DNA from: an uncultured Porphyromonadaceae bacterium
GTDB lineage: Bacteria; Bacteroidota; Bacteroidia; Bacteroidales; Muribaculaceae
Reading direction: 5' to 3'
NCBI GenBank assembly: GCA_900548705.1
Contig: URLF01000022.1
Location: forward strand, 1 to 32,650
DNA: 32,650 nucleotides
Part shown: positions 15,927 to 24,712 of the stretch, piece by piece
How the letters are laid out: every line of letters begins with the position of its first letter
Position numbering within the stretch: the stretch's first letter is position 1
The notes under the pieces: model-generated
What the model saw: only the letters and a program-made list of their open reading frames with translations
Database searches by the model: none
What the model was told of the DNA's origin: nothing
Position numbers and translations under genes: made by a program

Positions 15927-16979
15927 TTATTTGCCTTCGTTGCGGTAGGCGCGGACGGTCTCGCGTATGCCGTCGCGCAGCGAGAAGCGGGTCTTGAAAC
16001 CGAAATCGCGCTTGGCTTCCGACACGTCGGCATTCCAGTTGCGCTGTTTCATAATCTTGAATTTGTCGCGGTTGAGGGTGGAGGGCTTGGCCCTGAAATG
16101 GCCGATTTTCTCCGCGGCGTATGAGGCTACCCAGGTCAGCCACAGCGGGAGACGCACCGGAATCACCCATTTGGTGCCGAGTTCCTCGGCCACAATCTTC
16201 CGGAATTCCTTCTGGGTATAGGCGCGTTCCTCAGATATGATGTATTTCTTCCCTGCGACTCCGGCTGCGAGCGCGTCGAACATCGCGTTCACCAGGTCGT
16301 CGACATAGATGAATGTCAACATCTGGGGCTTGAATCCTACCCCGAAATCGAAATGGGAGTCGATTGACTTCACCATCATCAGGTAATCCTTCTCGTGAGG
16401 GCCGTAAACCCCGGTGGGACGGAAGATGATATAAGGGATGCCGCTTTGGTATTCGAGATATTGCTCCGCCTTGACTTTCGACAGGCCGTAGCGGGTGTTG
16501 GGATTGGGGACAGTGGACGCGTCGAGGGGGGTGTAGTTCTTCTCGTCGCCGGGGCCGAGGGCCGACAGCGAACTCATGAACAGGAAGCGCGAGGGAACCC
16601 TCCCGGTCTTCTTCAGGATTTCCACGAACCGGCGCAGATACTCATAGTTGACCAGGTTGAACTCCGGGAATGTCGCGGCTTTGGTGGCTCCGAGATTGTA
16701 GATTATGTAATCCCAAGGTTCGCTGGCGGCTATGGCCTCCTCCATCTGGGCCGGATTGTCGTAATCAAGCACGAGGAACCGCAGTGCGGGGTCGCTCAGG
16801 TAGCGGCGTGAGGTCGATTCCCTGACGGCGGCTGTCACTTCCATCCCGCGGGCTATTCCCTCCCGGCAGATGAATCCGCCGATGAATCCCCCTGCTCCGA
16901 CCACGAGCAGACGCTTCCCGGCCAATGTGGCGGCCTGGGGTCGGTTGTTCTCCTGACTTGTGTTGTCTGTCGCTTTCAT
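15927..16979 (-). CDS. NAD-dependent epimerase/dehydratase (extended SDR)
   Basis: The 350-residue protein has a Rossmann nucleotide-binding motif 'GAGGFIG' (residues 28-34), a Ser in 'FMSSLSALG' (about 134-142) and the catalytic Tyr164/Lys168 pair in 'RYGLSKVKAEQ', all typical of extended short-chain dehydrogenases acting on nucleotide sugars or related substrates. The N-terminal about 20 residues form a polar extension. Its start overlaps the stop of the upstream GT4 gene (ATGA), so the two are translationally coupled, which favours a shared role in envelope glycan or lipid modification. The substrate cannot be inferred. Confidence 0.88.
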   Translation of the reverse strand: MKATDNTSQENNRPQAATLAGKRLLVVGAGGFIGGFICREGIARGMEVTAAVRESTSRRYLSDPALRFLVLDYDNPAQMEEAIAASEPWDYIIYNLGATKAATFPEFNLVNYEYLRRFVEILKKTGRVPSRFLFMSSLSALGPGDEKNYTPLDASTVPNPNTRYGLSKVKAEQYLEYQSGIPYIIFRPTGVYGPHEKDYLMMVKSIDSHFDFGVGFKPQMLTFIYVDDLVNAMFDALAAGVAGKKYIISEERAYTQKEFRKIVAEELGTKWVIPVRLPLWLTWVASYAAEKIGHFRAKPSTLNRDKFKIMKQRNWNADVSEAKRDFGFKTRFSLRDGIRETVRAYRNEGK

Positions 16980-18121
16980 CGCCTGTTGTATTCTTCGATT
17001 GCTTTGGTGTATGTGGCCATGGTTCGTGTGGCCATATCGTCGTCATTGAAACGTTTTACAAACTCCCTTCCGTCGCGGGCCATCTTCTCCCGTATCGAGG
17101 GGTAGTTGATCATCTCCTTGACGGTGTTGAGCCATTCCTCCACATCGTCAGGATCAATTGAAGGTGCGGATGGCCCGGATGCTTCCTCCAGACATGAGCC
17201 GGAGGCGACAACCACGGGGGTGCCGACACTCAGGCTCTCGATGACCGGTATGCCGAAACCCTCGTAGCGGGAGGTGTATGACGAGCAGAACGCTCCCGCA
17301 TAGAGCGCGGGGAGGTCGGCGAAATCGGCATTCTCGATGAATTTCACCCTTGACTCGATGTTGTAGGTCGAAATGTAGCTGTCAAGGACTTTGGCGTATG
17401 ATGTCCGACGTCCGACCAACACCAGGTCGATTTCGTCAGGCAAGCCGCGGATTCCCCTGACGGCCATCACCTGGTTTTTGCGGGTCTCGATAGTCCCCAC
17501 CGATATGATATACGGCTTGTCGATACCATATTTCCTTTTGACCGATTCGATTTCCTCATCGGAGGGCTGACGGTGGAATTGTGTGTGGCATCCCTGATAT
17601 ACGACATCTATCTTCTCGGCGGGGATGTCATAGAACTCCATGATATCCTTCTTGGTGCGTTCGGAAATCGCGATTATCCTTGTCGCTTCCAGCGCCGACC
17701 GGCCGAATTTGTAGTCGTAGATTTTCCGGTCGATGACACCGTAGCATTCCGGGAACCGCCGGAATATCACATCATGGATGGTCAGCACCGTCGGCCCGTC
17801 GAATTCTCCGATGTTCAGGGGAAGCTCTCCTGAAAGGCCATGGTAAAGGTTTACCCCGTCATGGCTAAGACGGGGGGTAATCCCTTTTGAACGCCACATA
17901 CTGCCTATTGCGCGCCCGAATGTCGACTCCGGGGTGACGATGTCAACATTGCTGCGGCTGAGCAAGCCCATCAGGCGGGGATTCTCTTTCAGCCTCGGGG
18001 CATAGAGCAGGTATTTGTTGTCAGGATATTTCGCGGCGAGAACCTCGACAAGCAGCCGGGAGTAGTTGCCCAGGCCGGTATTGTTCTCGACGGCGCGTTT
18101 CCCGTCGAAGCCGATAATCAT
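16976..18121 (-). CDS. Glycosyltransferase family 4 (GT-B fold)
   Basis: The 381-residue protein starts with a GT4-type N-terminal domain ('GFDGKRAVENNTGLGNYSRL') and has 'TVLTIHDVIFRRFPE', 'IIAISERTKKDIMEFY' and, in the C-terminal domain, 'YIISVGTIETRKNQ' and 'SRYEGFGIPVIESLSVGTPV', which holds the conserved E-x7-E nucleotide-sugar site. It resembles mannosyltransferase-like GT4 enzymes of polysaccharide synthesis. The ATG overlaps by 4 nt the stop of the frame entered after the lrp frameshift, and the stop overlaps the next gene in an ATGA arrangement. Confidence 0.9.
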   Translation of the reverse strand: MIIGFDGKRAVENNTGLGNYSRLLVEVLAAKYPDNKYLLYAPRLKENPRLMGLLSRSNVDIVTPESTFGRAIGSMWRSKGITPRLSHDGVNLYHGLSGELPLNIGEFDGPTVLTIHDVIFRRFPECYGVIDRKIYDYKFGRSALEATRIIAISERTKKDIMEFYDIPAEKIDVVYQGCHTQFHRQPSDEEIESVKRKYGIDKPYIISVGTIETRKNQVMAVRGIRGLPDEIDLVLVGRRTSYAKVLDSYISTYNIESRVKFIENADFADLPALYAGAFCSSYTSRYEGFGIPVIESLSVGTPVVVASGSCLEEASGPSAPSIDPDDVEEWLNTVKEMINYPSIREKMARDGREFVKRFNDDDMATRTMATYTKAIEEYNRR

Positions 18122-18155
18122 ATGGTTGACTGGTGTTGAGGGGTGAGGATGACGG

Positions 18156-18624
18156 TCAGGCGTTGTCGAGTGGAATGGTCCGGTAGATTGAGTTGTCGAG
18201 CGAGATGAGGGTTTCCGTTCCGGTCACGCCGCTGATCATCTGTATCTTTTTGTTGAGCAGCTCCATGAGATGCTCGTTGTCGCGGACAAACAGTTTGATG
18301 AGCATCGTAGGGGCCTGTGGTGAAATGGCATTCGATGACTTCGGGTATCTTTTCCAGCTCAGGCACCACATCTTTGTACATGGCTCCTCTTTCGAGGTTC
18401 ACGCCGATGTATGTGCAGGTGGAGTAACCCAGCAGTTTCGGATTGACGGTGTATCCCGAGCCGGTGATGATTCCAAGTTCTATCATCCGCTGTATTCTCT
18501 GATGGATTGCCGCACGGGAGACACCACATTCCTGGGCGATGTCTTTCGAGGGTATACGGGCATTATGCATCACGATCGACAGAATCTGTCGGTCGAGGTT
18601 GTCGATAGATGAAATCTTATCCAT
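18156..18624 (-). pseudogene. Lrp/AsnC-family regulator broken by a 2-nt frameshift
   Basis: From the ATG at 18624 the frame encodes a DNA-binding winged helix ('IPSKDIAQECGVSRAAIHQR', about residues 24-43) and the start of the RAM ligand/oligomer domain up to 'ECHFTTGPYD' (residue 107). There the frame breaks: the family continuation 'MLIKLFVRDNEHLMELLNKK ...' lies in another frame down to the stop at 18156. Restored, the protein would have about 156 residues, the normal size. The lesion is near 18306-18309, best explained as loss of one AC from an ACAC run in the coding strand. As read, translation runs on out of frame to 18118. A sequencing error, a recent mutation or phase variation are all possible. 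Confidence 0.85.
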
Positions 18625-18668
18625 ATATTGATTATATGTATGTAAGGGCTTGTTGAGTGTAATTTCTG

Positions 18669-18676
18669 CAAAATTA
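18669..18676 (-). promoter_or_regulatory. Bacteroidales -7 box upstream of lrp
   Basis: The minus strand reads TAATTTTG here, a full match to TAnnTTTG, 45 bp before the lrp ATG. No good TTTG is found 19-21 bp upstream, so the promoter call rests on the -7 box and its position alone. Confidence 0.45.
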
Positions 18677-18749
18677 CGAAAAATTTCCGAAATTAATGGC
18701 ATTTTGCCACCAAAAGCGGTTCACAAGGGTAATTGTGTAGAAATCAGCC

Positions 18750-19934
18750 TCAGTTTTTCCCGTTCAAGCCTGCAAGTATGACCGATGCCGCCTTGGCGGG
18801 AGCGTCGGCAAGGGTCAGTTTGGATTTCATCCGTTCGTAACCTGCCAGCATCTTTTCTCGGCCCGGATTTCCCGGGAGGATGCGGCGTAGCTGTTCCGAC
18901 AGTTCATCCGGGTTGCAATGGTGCATCAGCAGCTCCGGAACGATTTCATTGGCGTACCTCTCCCCGTTCAGACCGTTGGCAATCAGGTTGGGGAGGGTCA
19001 CATGGGGGCATTTAAGCACATGGCTCATCAGATTGTAGAAGAGCTTGGAGCCGGAGGAGCGGTAGCACACCACCTGCGGTGTGCCAAGCAGCGCGCATTC
19101 CAGTGTGGCTGTCCCCGAGGTGACGAAGGCTACCGACGAATGGGCCATCAGCGGGAAAGTCGCGTCGGCGATTACCGGGATATGCTCCAGGCGCGGTATC
19201 TCCAGCGACCTGTAAAACTCCATCGGAATGGATGGCGCGGCGGCTACCACCGGCTGCAGGCTCGGGAACCGCAGCGCGGCCTCCACCATAATCGGGAGAT
19301 TCCCTTTTATCTCCCCCCGGCGGCTTCCCGGGACGAGGGCGAGCAGCGGACGGTTGGGGTCAAGGCCGTTGAAGAGGTTGAACTCCGCGCGGGTCGGCAT
19401 CGACTCCCTCTTGCGCTCCACCTCAGCCACCGACGGGTTGCCGACATACTCCACCTCCAGCCCTTTGTCGCGGAAGTAATCCACCTCGAAGGGGAGGATG
19501 GAGAGGATTTTGTCGCAATAACGGCGCATCTCCTTCACCCTCCATTCTTTCCAGGCCCATACTTTCGGGGAGATGTAGAAGAACACCGGAATGCCAAGCT
19601 CCTTGGCGTGCCGGGCGAGCTTGAGATTGAATGACGGGTAGTCTATTAGGACAAGCGCGTCGGGGCGCGTCTCTGAAATCGCCTCCTTGGCTTTCTTCAG
19701 GATGGCGGCAATCGTGGGGAGATGACGCAACACCTCGGCGAAACCCATGTAGGCCATCTCGCTGTAATGGACCAGTGGCGCGTGACCGGCTTCCTTAGCC
19801 ATCAGGTCACCTCCGAGAAATGTGATTTCCGCTCCCGGCGACTGGCGGATGAGTTCAGCCACAAGGTCTGCGCCGTGGAGGTCGCCGGAAGCCTCTCCGG
19901 CGGATATGAAGAATCTGAGGTTTTTATGGTTCAT
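18750..19934 (-). CDS. lpxB: Lipid-A-disaccharide synthase
   Basis: The 394-residue protein is a full-length GT19 enzyme, with 'FISAGEASGDLHGADLVAEL' at the N-terminus, 'LIDYPSFNLKLARHAKELGI' and 'FYISPKVWAWKEWRVKEMRR' in the middle, and 'SSVAFVTSGTATLECALLGT' in the C-terminal half. It joins UDP-2,3-diacylglucosamine and lipid X to make the lipid A disaccharide at the cytosolic face of the inner membrane. It is the last of four leftward genes, 40 bp after the thioredoxin-like gene. No other lpx gene is in the window. Confidence 0.97.
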   Translation of the reverse strand: MNHKNLRFFISAGEASGDLHGADLVAELIRQSPGAEITFLGGDLMAKEAGHAPLVHYSEMAYMGFAEVLRHLPTIAAILKKAKEAISETRPDALVLIDYPSFNLKLARHAKELGIPVFFYISPKVWAWKEWRVKEMRRYCDKILSILPFEVDYFRDKGLEVEYVGNPSVAEVERKRESMPTRAEFNLFNGLDPNRPLLALVPGSRRGEIKGNLPIMVEAALRFPSLQPVVAAAPSIPMEFYRSLEIPRLEHIPVIADATFPLMAHSSVAFVTSGTATLECALLGTPQVVCYRSSGSKLFYNLMSHVLKCPHVTLPNLIANGLNGERYANEIVPELLMHHCNPDELSEQLRRILPGNPGREKMLAGYERMKSKLTLADAPAKAASVILAGLNGKN

Positions 19935-19974
19935 GTCAGGATGGTTCGGCGCGAAGAGCCCGCGCCCGATTGGG

Positions 19975-20448
19975 TTATTCCGGCCGGGTTATCTCTCCGG
20001 CGTTGAATTTCAGCAGCAACGGGAGTGTCTCCCAGCTGCAAGCGTCGGTCTCGAAAATCGAGCCGTTGTCTGTCCCGACGGTCCATCCGTCCGGAAGACT
20101 CTCACATACCTGCCGGTATATGGCCATGTTTGGGTCATCCGCGTCAGGGATTCCGTCGGTGGGATAGATGGCGAACACCGCCACACTCCTGTCTGCGAGT
20201 CCCGCCGATATCGCGGGGTCGGCCTGCAGCCGCTCCTCCATATCCTTGCAGTCGCCACAGTCAGGGTCGAAAAGCAGCAGCCATACCTGCGCGTCGGGCT
20301 GTAGGTGGCTGATTTCGGAATAAAGTGTGGTCGCCCGTCCGTCGCGGGTGGTGAAACTGAAATCCCCTTGCGGAGGGGTGGCTGTCAGTGTCGCCACGCA
20401 TGTCAGCAACAGTATGAGGAGCGATGTCAGTCTGGTCAGGAGTCTCAT
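19975..20448 (-). CDS. Exported thioredoxin-like protein
   Basis: The 157-residue product has an N-terminal signal peptide (hydrophobic residues about 8-20, likely cut near LTATP). 'VWLLLFDPDCGDCKDMEERL' shows a CxxC pair (Cys64, Cys67) after a beta strand, as in thioredoxin-fold proteins of Bacteroidales linked to DUF5106-type proteins. Two more cysteines (Cys115 and Cys137) could form a structural disulfide. The cis-Pro region may be 'WETLPLLLKF'. A periplasmic redox role is likely but the partner is unknown. It lies 22 bp after ribonuclease Z and 40 bp before lpxB. Confidence 0.78.
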   Translation of the reverse strand: MRLLTRLTSLLILLLTCVATLTATPPQGDFSFTTRDGRATTLYSEISHLQPDAQVWLLLFDPDCGDCKDMEERLQADPAISAGLADRSVAVFAIYPTDGIPDADDPNMAIYRQVCESLPDGWTVGTDNGSIFETDACSWETLPLLLKFNAGEITRPE

Positions 20449-20470
20449 GGGGATGATGTCTGATGGGGAA

Positions 20471-21394
20471 TCAAATTTCGAGCTTCATCCCTTCGTCGGC
20501 GAGGATGGTTTCGGGGAAGATTGCCTTGGCCTGTTCGAGGTGCTGGCTCTCATCCTTGTAAGCCTTGGAGTAATGCCCTAAGATAAGCTTGCCCACACCG
20601 GCTGAACGGGCAATCCGGGCGGCCTGAGAGGCGGTGGAATGGAACCGCTCGCGGGCCTTGGCTGTCGCGTCGTCGGCATATGTGGCCTCGTGGTAGAGGA
20701 GGTCTACCCCCCTCACCACTTCGGCCAGCGAACGGTCGAAAAGGGTGTCGGAGCAGTAGGCGTAACTTGCCGAGCGGTCAGCGTCGCGGGTGAGCCGCGA
20801 GTTGACAATCACCGTCCCGTCGGGGGTGACGAAGTCGGCTCCATCCTTGATGCTTTTCATCTGGGCGACAGGCACATTGAAAAATTTCACCGCGTCGGCT
20901 ATTATGTGGCGGGGTTTTGGTTTCTCCCGCAGAAGGAATCCGACGGTCGGCACACGATGGTGCATCGGGAAAGCCTCGACGGTGAGGCTCTTGGTGTCAA
21001 GGATAGTCTGGCGTACTGTCGGGTCGATGATGTTGAACTGCAGGTCGAATGAGCGTTCCCGGCAGAAGAAATCCACCAGATTGCTGAAAATCTCCGCTCC
21101 CTCCTTGAAGGTGTGGACCGTCAGTGTGCCACCCATCTGATGTAGCGACAAGGTGGAAAGCAGTCCCGGAAGTCCGAGGCAGTGGTCGCCGTGGAGGTGG
21201 GAGATGAATATATGCCGCAGGCGCGTGAAATTCAGGCCCTGGGTCATCATGCTCCGCTGGGCGCCCTCGCCGCAGTCGATCATCAGCAGTTCGCGGTTAT
21301 GCTCCACAACCTGACATGCTGGCAGATGGCGGCGTGAAGGGGTGGCTGAGCCACATCCCAGTATATGTAATGTCAGATTGCTTTTTGCGGGCAT
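20471..21394 (-). CDS. rnz: Ribonuclease Z
   Basis: The 307-residue protein is a standard short-form RNase Z of the metallo-beta-lactamase fold. The zinc motif HxHxDH is residues 66-71 ('SHLHGDH'), with 'LGCGSATPSRRHLPACQVVE' at the N-terminus, 'YCSDT' and 'LLYHEATYADD' for the later ligands, and 'LILGHYSKAYKD' at the end. It trims the 3' ends of tRNA precursors. It begins 18 bp after the lipoprotein gene and is followed 22 bp later by the thioredoxin-like gene. Confidence 0.96.
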   Translation of the reverse strand: MPAKSNLTLHILGCGSATPSRRHLPACQVVEHNRELLMIDCGEGAQRSMMTQGLNFTRLRHIFISHLHGDHCLGLPGLLSTLSLHQMGGTLTVHTFKEGAEIFSNLVDFFCRERSFDLQFNIIDPTVRQTILDTKSLTVEAFPMHHRVPTVGFLLREKPKPRHIIADAVKFFNVPVAQMKSIKDGADFVTPDGTVIVNSRLTRDADRSASYAYCSDTLFDRSLAEVVRGVDLLYHEATYADDATAKARERFHSTASQAARIARSAGVGKLILGHYSKAYKDESQHLEQAKAIFPETILADEGMKLEI

Positions 21395-21412
21395 ATTTTC
21401 AAGCGGGGTATT

Positions 21413-21949
21413 TTAGAGTTTGACAGAGGGGGAGAGGTAACTGTTGACGGCCTCAGGATTGGCGAGAGCCTCGCTGACAGTCATCGGCACCTGGGTTGTG
21501 GCTGTCACCCGTGAACCGGGAATGACCGCCTTGAGCAGTTCCTCAGGGGTAGGTGCCTTCTTGAGGTTGCGGTATTCATCATAGGTGTAGGTAGTGAACA
21601 TCGTCTGGTTGCTCACACCTACCTGGCTGAGCAACCATCCTCCGGCAAATTCCACCGGAGCGGGATTGGCGGGGATGTCAGTCGGGGCGGGGAAGCTTAT
21701 CAATGCTCCGTCAGGGCCGACCTGCACCGGCACATTGTCACGGAAATCTCCGGCGGTCTTGTAGAGGACTGCCTTTGGCATAATCCCGACTGCCCCTTGG
21801 GGGAGGGAGGGACGCAGGTTGGAGACATCCACTTTGAGTTGTGGCTCGGGGGCAGCCTCTTCGGCCGGAGTTGTACGGCGCGACGCGCATCCGGAGGTCA
21901 CCACAATCGCGGCGGTCATTGGCAATGCGTATTTGAGTAAGGGTTTCAT
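21413..21949 (-). CDS. Putative lipoprotein of unknown function
   Basis: The 178-residue product carries a lipoprotein signal: a basic start, hydrophobic core and 'VTSGC' with Cys21 as the lipidation site. The mature part starts with a flexible Thr/Pro/Glu-rich stretch (about 22-38), followed by a mixed region with 'LPQGAVGIMPKAVLYKTAGD' and 'FTTYTYDEYRNLKKAPTPEE'. No known domain is recognised. It heads the leftward unit lipoprotein-rnz-thioredoxin-like-lpxB, which hints at an envelope role, though this is only context. Confidence 0.75.
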   Translation of the reverse strand: MKPLLKYALPMTAAIVVTSGCASRRTTPAEEAAPEPQLKVDVSNLRPSLPQGAVGIMPKAVLYKTAGDFRDNVPVQVGPDGALISFPAPTDIPANPAPVEFAGGWLLSQVGVSNQTMFTTYTYDEYRNLKKAPTPEELLKAVIPGSRVTATTQVPMTVSEALANPEAVNSYLSPSVKL

Positions 21950-21980
21950 TTCGGATAGGGGTGTGGTTATATTGACCGAC

Positions 21981-22017
21981 TATCCCGGCCAAAGTTTAAA
22001 ACGCTTTGGCCGGGATA
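21981..22017 (-). terminator. Hairpin between a C10 protease gene and the lipoprotein operon
   Basis: A perfect 14-bp stem (TATCCCGGCCAAAG at 21981-21994 with 22004-22017) has a 9-nt loop, 17 bp beyond the protease stop codon. The T-run (TTTTT at 22021) lies on the plus-strand side, so in the leftward direction the hairpin lacks a U-tract. A terminator or transcript-end stabiliser is the likely role. Confidence 0.55.
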
Positions 22018-22033
22018 TGGTTTTTGATTGGTG

Positions 22034-24604
22034 TCAGCGCATCACTTTCTCGACGATGACCTCACCGTTGGCAAGGGTCACTTTCACGATGACCGCGCCA
22101 AGAGGCATAGCGTTGAGGTTTATCGAGGCGAAATCCCCGTCAAGGGTAACTTCGGCTGCCCCACGGCGACCGTCGATGGTGTAGACCTCCACTGCAGAGA
22201 TTGCGGCCGGGGCCTTCACTGCCATCGCTGCCGACTGGCGGTCATATGTGACAAGGGTCCGGTCTGCGGCTGTCTCATCCGCGATTTCGTCAATGGCGGA
22301 GATGGCTTTGCCGATGGTCACATAGACTGGAGTGTTTGAGAGCTGGTTGAATTGGCCGTTGTTCAGCAGGTATGGATAAGTCATATACTTTGTACCTTCG
22401 ACACCCTCTTTGAATACTCCGTTGACAGTCGCTGTCGTTGATTTTCCGGCTTCGAGGAAGATGTTTTCCGATGCGATGTTATTTATGGATGTTCCTCCAT
22501 TTCCGGGGAAGAAATAAACCCGGATATTGTTGGCCAGATAACCTGATGTGCAGTGCAATCCGACATTGAAGCTGAGGTCGTTGGCATTTGCGTTGTCGGC
22601 GTTGCCGTTGAAGGTATAGGATGTGGCCGTCACACTGGGAGCCTCGGGTTTGTTGCCGAGGGTGACAGCTTTTTCCGCCAGAATCTCACCGGTGTTGGCA
22701 GACCGGAGTCCGATATAAACCTGTCCGGAGGGAACTGTGGCGGTGTAGCAGGTCATACCTGAAGTCTGGGTCGTGGCCTGATCTTCGCCCGGGGTGAGGT
22801 CATAAAGGATGCCGTCGCCGACAGCCGAAGGATTGCTCACAGTGGCGCGGAAAATGCCATCAGAGGATGGAGCGCCGGATGCCTTGGTGTAGATGCAGGG
22901 TTGTATGCCGTCGAGGATTTCCACTCCGGAGTTGTTGCTGACTTTGTATGAGATTTTGAAGTCAGTGAAAAGATAGAGGGGTGTCAGCAACTCGAAATCG
23001 GAGATTTCAAAGCTCGGAGCCGGGACATTCTCGACCGAGTATGCGCCTCCCGAGACTGTCAGGTTCACATAATTTATCGCTCCGACGGTGTTGGCAACCT
23101 CGGTGTATTCCGAATAGGGAGGATAACCATTGTCAAACTCTGCAGCCACGAGATAGATTTTGTATGAGCCGTCAGACAGATTCCCCGGAAGTGTGAAATC
23201 CGCAGAACTGAATCCGTAGCCGGTCTGGAGGTCGCTGTAGGAATAGTACCATCTGGCGAATACCGGCTCGCCGCTTTCCGGAACAATCTTTATTGCCAGT
23301 GTGGTTCTTATCGTCTGAAGTGATTGGTTGTAGATGACTCGTTTCTGGTCGGTGGTGAGAGTCAACGTGTTGCCTGACAGTGAGCCTTGCAGGTTGCCTT
23401 TGGAGGCAATGGCCGGTATGTCGATGTCGATTGTCGGGGCGTCGGGTTTGGTGAGGTTCAAGACAGCAGTCTGGTCGAAACTGTAGTCCCCGGAACCGTT
23501 ACCGCCGATACCCTCTCCGGCGGGGGTCAGGGCTGTGAGCTTGAAGAAACCGTCATAGTTTCCTCCCCATCCCCAGTTGAAATGGAAATATCCGTTGTAA
23601 TATCCGTCGCATACAAATGCGTGCCCGGCTGATGTGAGGTTGAATCCGGAATACAGCACTGGGCCTACGGTCTTGATGTTTTCGTAAATGAGATTTTCCC
23701 AGGCTTCGCGCGAGAAGTTCTGGCGATTAAGTCCTATGGCGGCTTCGTTGTATCCGAGGTATTCCTGCATACCCTCCATACAGGTGAATGATGAGGCCCC
23801 CGATGCATTGGTGCCGTAGTTCATTTCAGCCACATATCCGACAGCCTGCATAAGCTGAGCGACAGCGGTTTTCTGGGCGGCTGTCCCGGCATTGTTGGCA
23901 TACGAGCCGAGCATATTGTCCCAGTCAAAGGTCACATTCGACAGGTCAAGCGACAGCTGTGAGGTGTATAGTCCGCTGCCCGATATGCCCTGATTCGGGG
24001 TGTAAGTCTTGGTGCCGTTTCCCTTCGGAGGATAGTTGTGGTATTTCATCACTTGGGCTGCGGCGGTGGCGGTACAGCCTGTGTAACAGCGGGTGCCGTT
24101 GACGGTGGGGCAGAGATTGTTGTAGGGTGAGTCCTGATTCCATGTGGTCGGCACGAAATTCCACACCGCTGGCTTGATTGTGCTTGCGAGGGGCTGGGCG
24201 TGTGGCGCGTCGGTCTGACGGTCAGCCTGCCCGGCAGGAAGTTTTTTTATGGCAGCCTCGGTATGGCCAATCTGGCGAGCGGATTCCGACAGCCACCATT
24301 CCAGTTGGGGCGGCATCTCCCCGCTGGGGGTGACATCGGTGTAGCCCAGCATCGGTTCGGCGAGGTCATCTGCGCCGACAAACATTATGGAGTTGTCATT
24401 GCGGGAGAACAGATATATGGCCGGGGTGTTGTCGGGGGTGTTGACAGTCCGTAACAGAGTCGGTTTGTTGTTCCCGGAAATACGGAGAGCGCCGTTGGTT
24501 GAGCCTTCCAGACGGGAAAGTGCCTGCTCGGGGGTGAGAGGCGTACCCCATGCGCAAAGCATACCGGCGGTCAGGGTGAATGACAGTAGTATTGTTTTCT
24601 TCAT
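22034..24604 (-). CDS. Secreted C10 (streptopain-like) cysteine protease with T9SS-like C-terminus
   Basis: The 856-residue precursor has a signal peptide (MKKTILLSFTLTAGMLCAWG), an inhibitory propeptide (about 22-140) and a C10 catalytic domain (about 145-370). The catalytic Cys177 is in 'CYTGCTATAAAQVMKYHNYP' and His328 in 'AGHAFVCDGYYNGYFHFNWG'. Residues about 380-770 appear to be beta-sandwich repeats. The last about 60 residues ('AVEVYTIDGRRGAAEVTLDG' ... 'LGAVIVKVTLANGEVIVEKV') resemble a type A sorting domain of the type IX secretion system. The enzyme is probably a surface or secreted protease related to SpeB and PrtT. It is a tandem paralogue of the gene at 24713-27208 and lies downstream of it. 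Confidence 0.9.
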   Translation of the reverse strand: MKKTILLSFTLTAGMLCAWGTPLTPEQALSRLEGSTNGALRISGNNKPTLLRTVNTPDNTPAIYLFSRNDNSIMFVGADDLAEPMLGYTDVTPSGEMPPQLEWWLSESARQIGHTEAAIKKLPAGQADRQTDAPHAQPLASTIKPAVWNFVPTTWNQDSPYNNLCPTVNGTRCYTGCTATAAAQVMKYHNYPPKGNGTKTYTPNQGISGSGLYTSQLSLDLSNVTFDWDNMLGSYANNAGTAAQKTAVAQLMQAVGYVAEMNYGTNASGASSFTCMEGMQEYLGYNEAAIGLNRQNFSREAWENLIYENIKTVGPVLYSGFNLTSAGHAFVCDGYYNGYFHFNWGWGGNYDGFFKLTALTPAGEGIGGNGSGDYSFDQTAVLNLTKPDAPTIDIDIPAIASKGNLQGSLSGNTLTLTTDQKRVIYNQSLQTIRTTLAIKIVPESGEPVFARWYYSYSDLQTGYGFSSADFTLPGNLSDGSYKIYLVAAEFDNGYPPYSEYTEVANTVGAINYVNLTVSGGAYSVENVPAPSFEISDFELLTPLYLFTDFKISYKVSNNSGVEILDGIQPCIYTKASGAPSSDGIFRATVSNPSAVGDGILYDLTPGEDQATTQTSGMTCYTATVPSGQVYIGLRSANTGEILAEKAVTLGNKPEAPSVTATSYTFNGNADNANANDLSFNVGLHCTSGYLANNIRVYFFPGNGGTSINNIASENIFLEAGKSTTATVNGVFKEGVEGTKYMTYPYLLNNGQFNQLSNTPVYVTIGKAISAIDEIADETAADRTLVTYDRQSAAMAVKAPAAISAVEVYTIDGRRGAAEVTLDGDFASINLNAMPLGAVIVKVTLANGEVIVEKVMR

Positions 24605-24648
24605 GGTGTATGATGAGATGAATGATTGATGCGGGTTGCAAATAAATC

Positions 24649-24687
24649 AAGGATGCCGCCGCGAGTCTATGCAGGCGGGGCATCCTT
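24649..24687 (-). terminator. Terminator between the two C10 protease genes
   Basis: AAGGATGC (24649-24656) pairs with GCATCCTT (24680-24687), and CGCC (24657-24660) with GGCG (24674-24677), with a 2-nt bulge. It follows the stop of the protease gene at 24713 by 26 bp, and in the leftward direction the next bases are T-rich (GATTTATTTG). Confidence 0.65.
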
Positions 24688-24712
24688 GTTATGTATGGGC
24701 TAAGCCATATCG

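Noticed and set aside
18118..18155. Novel C-terminal extension of the Lrp protein in the shifted frame
   Set aside because: The family sequence continues clearly in the other frame, so the shifted-frame tail (Gln/Arg/His-rich, no pattern) is best seen as a frameshift product.
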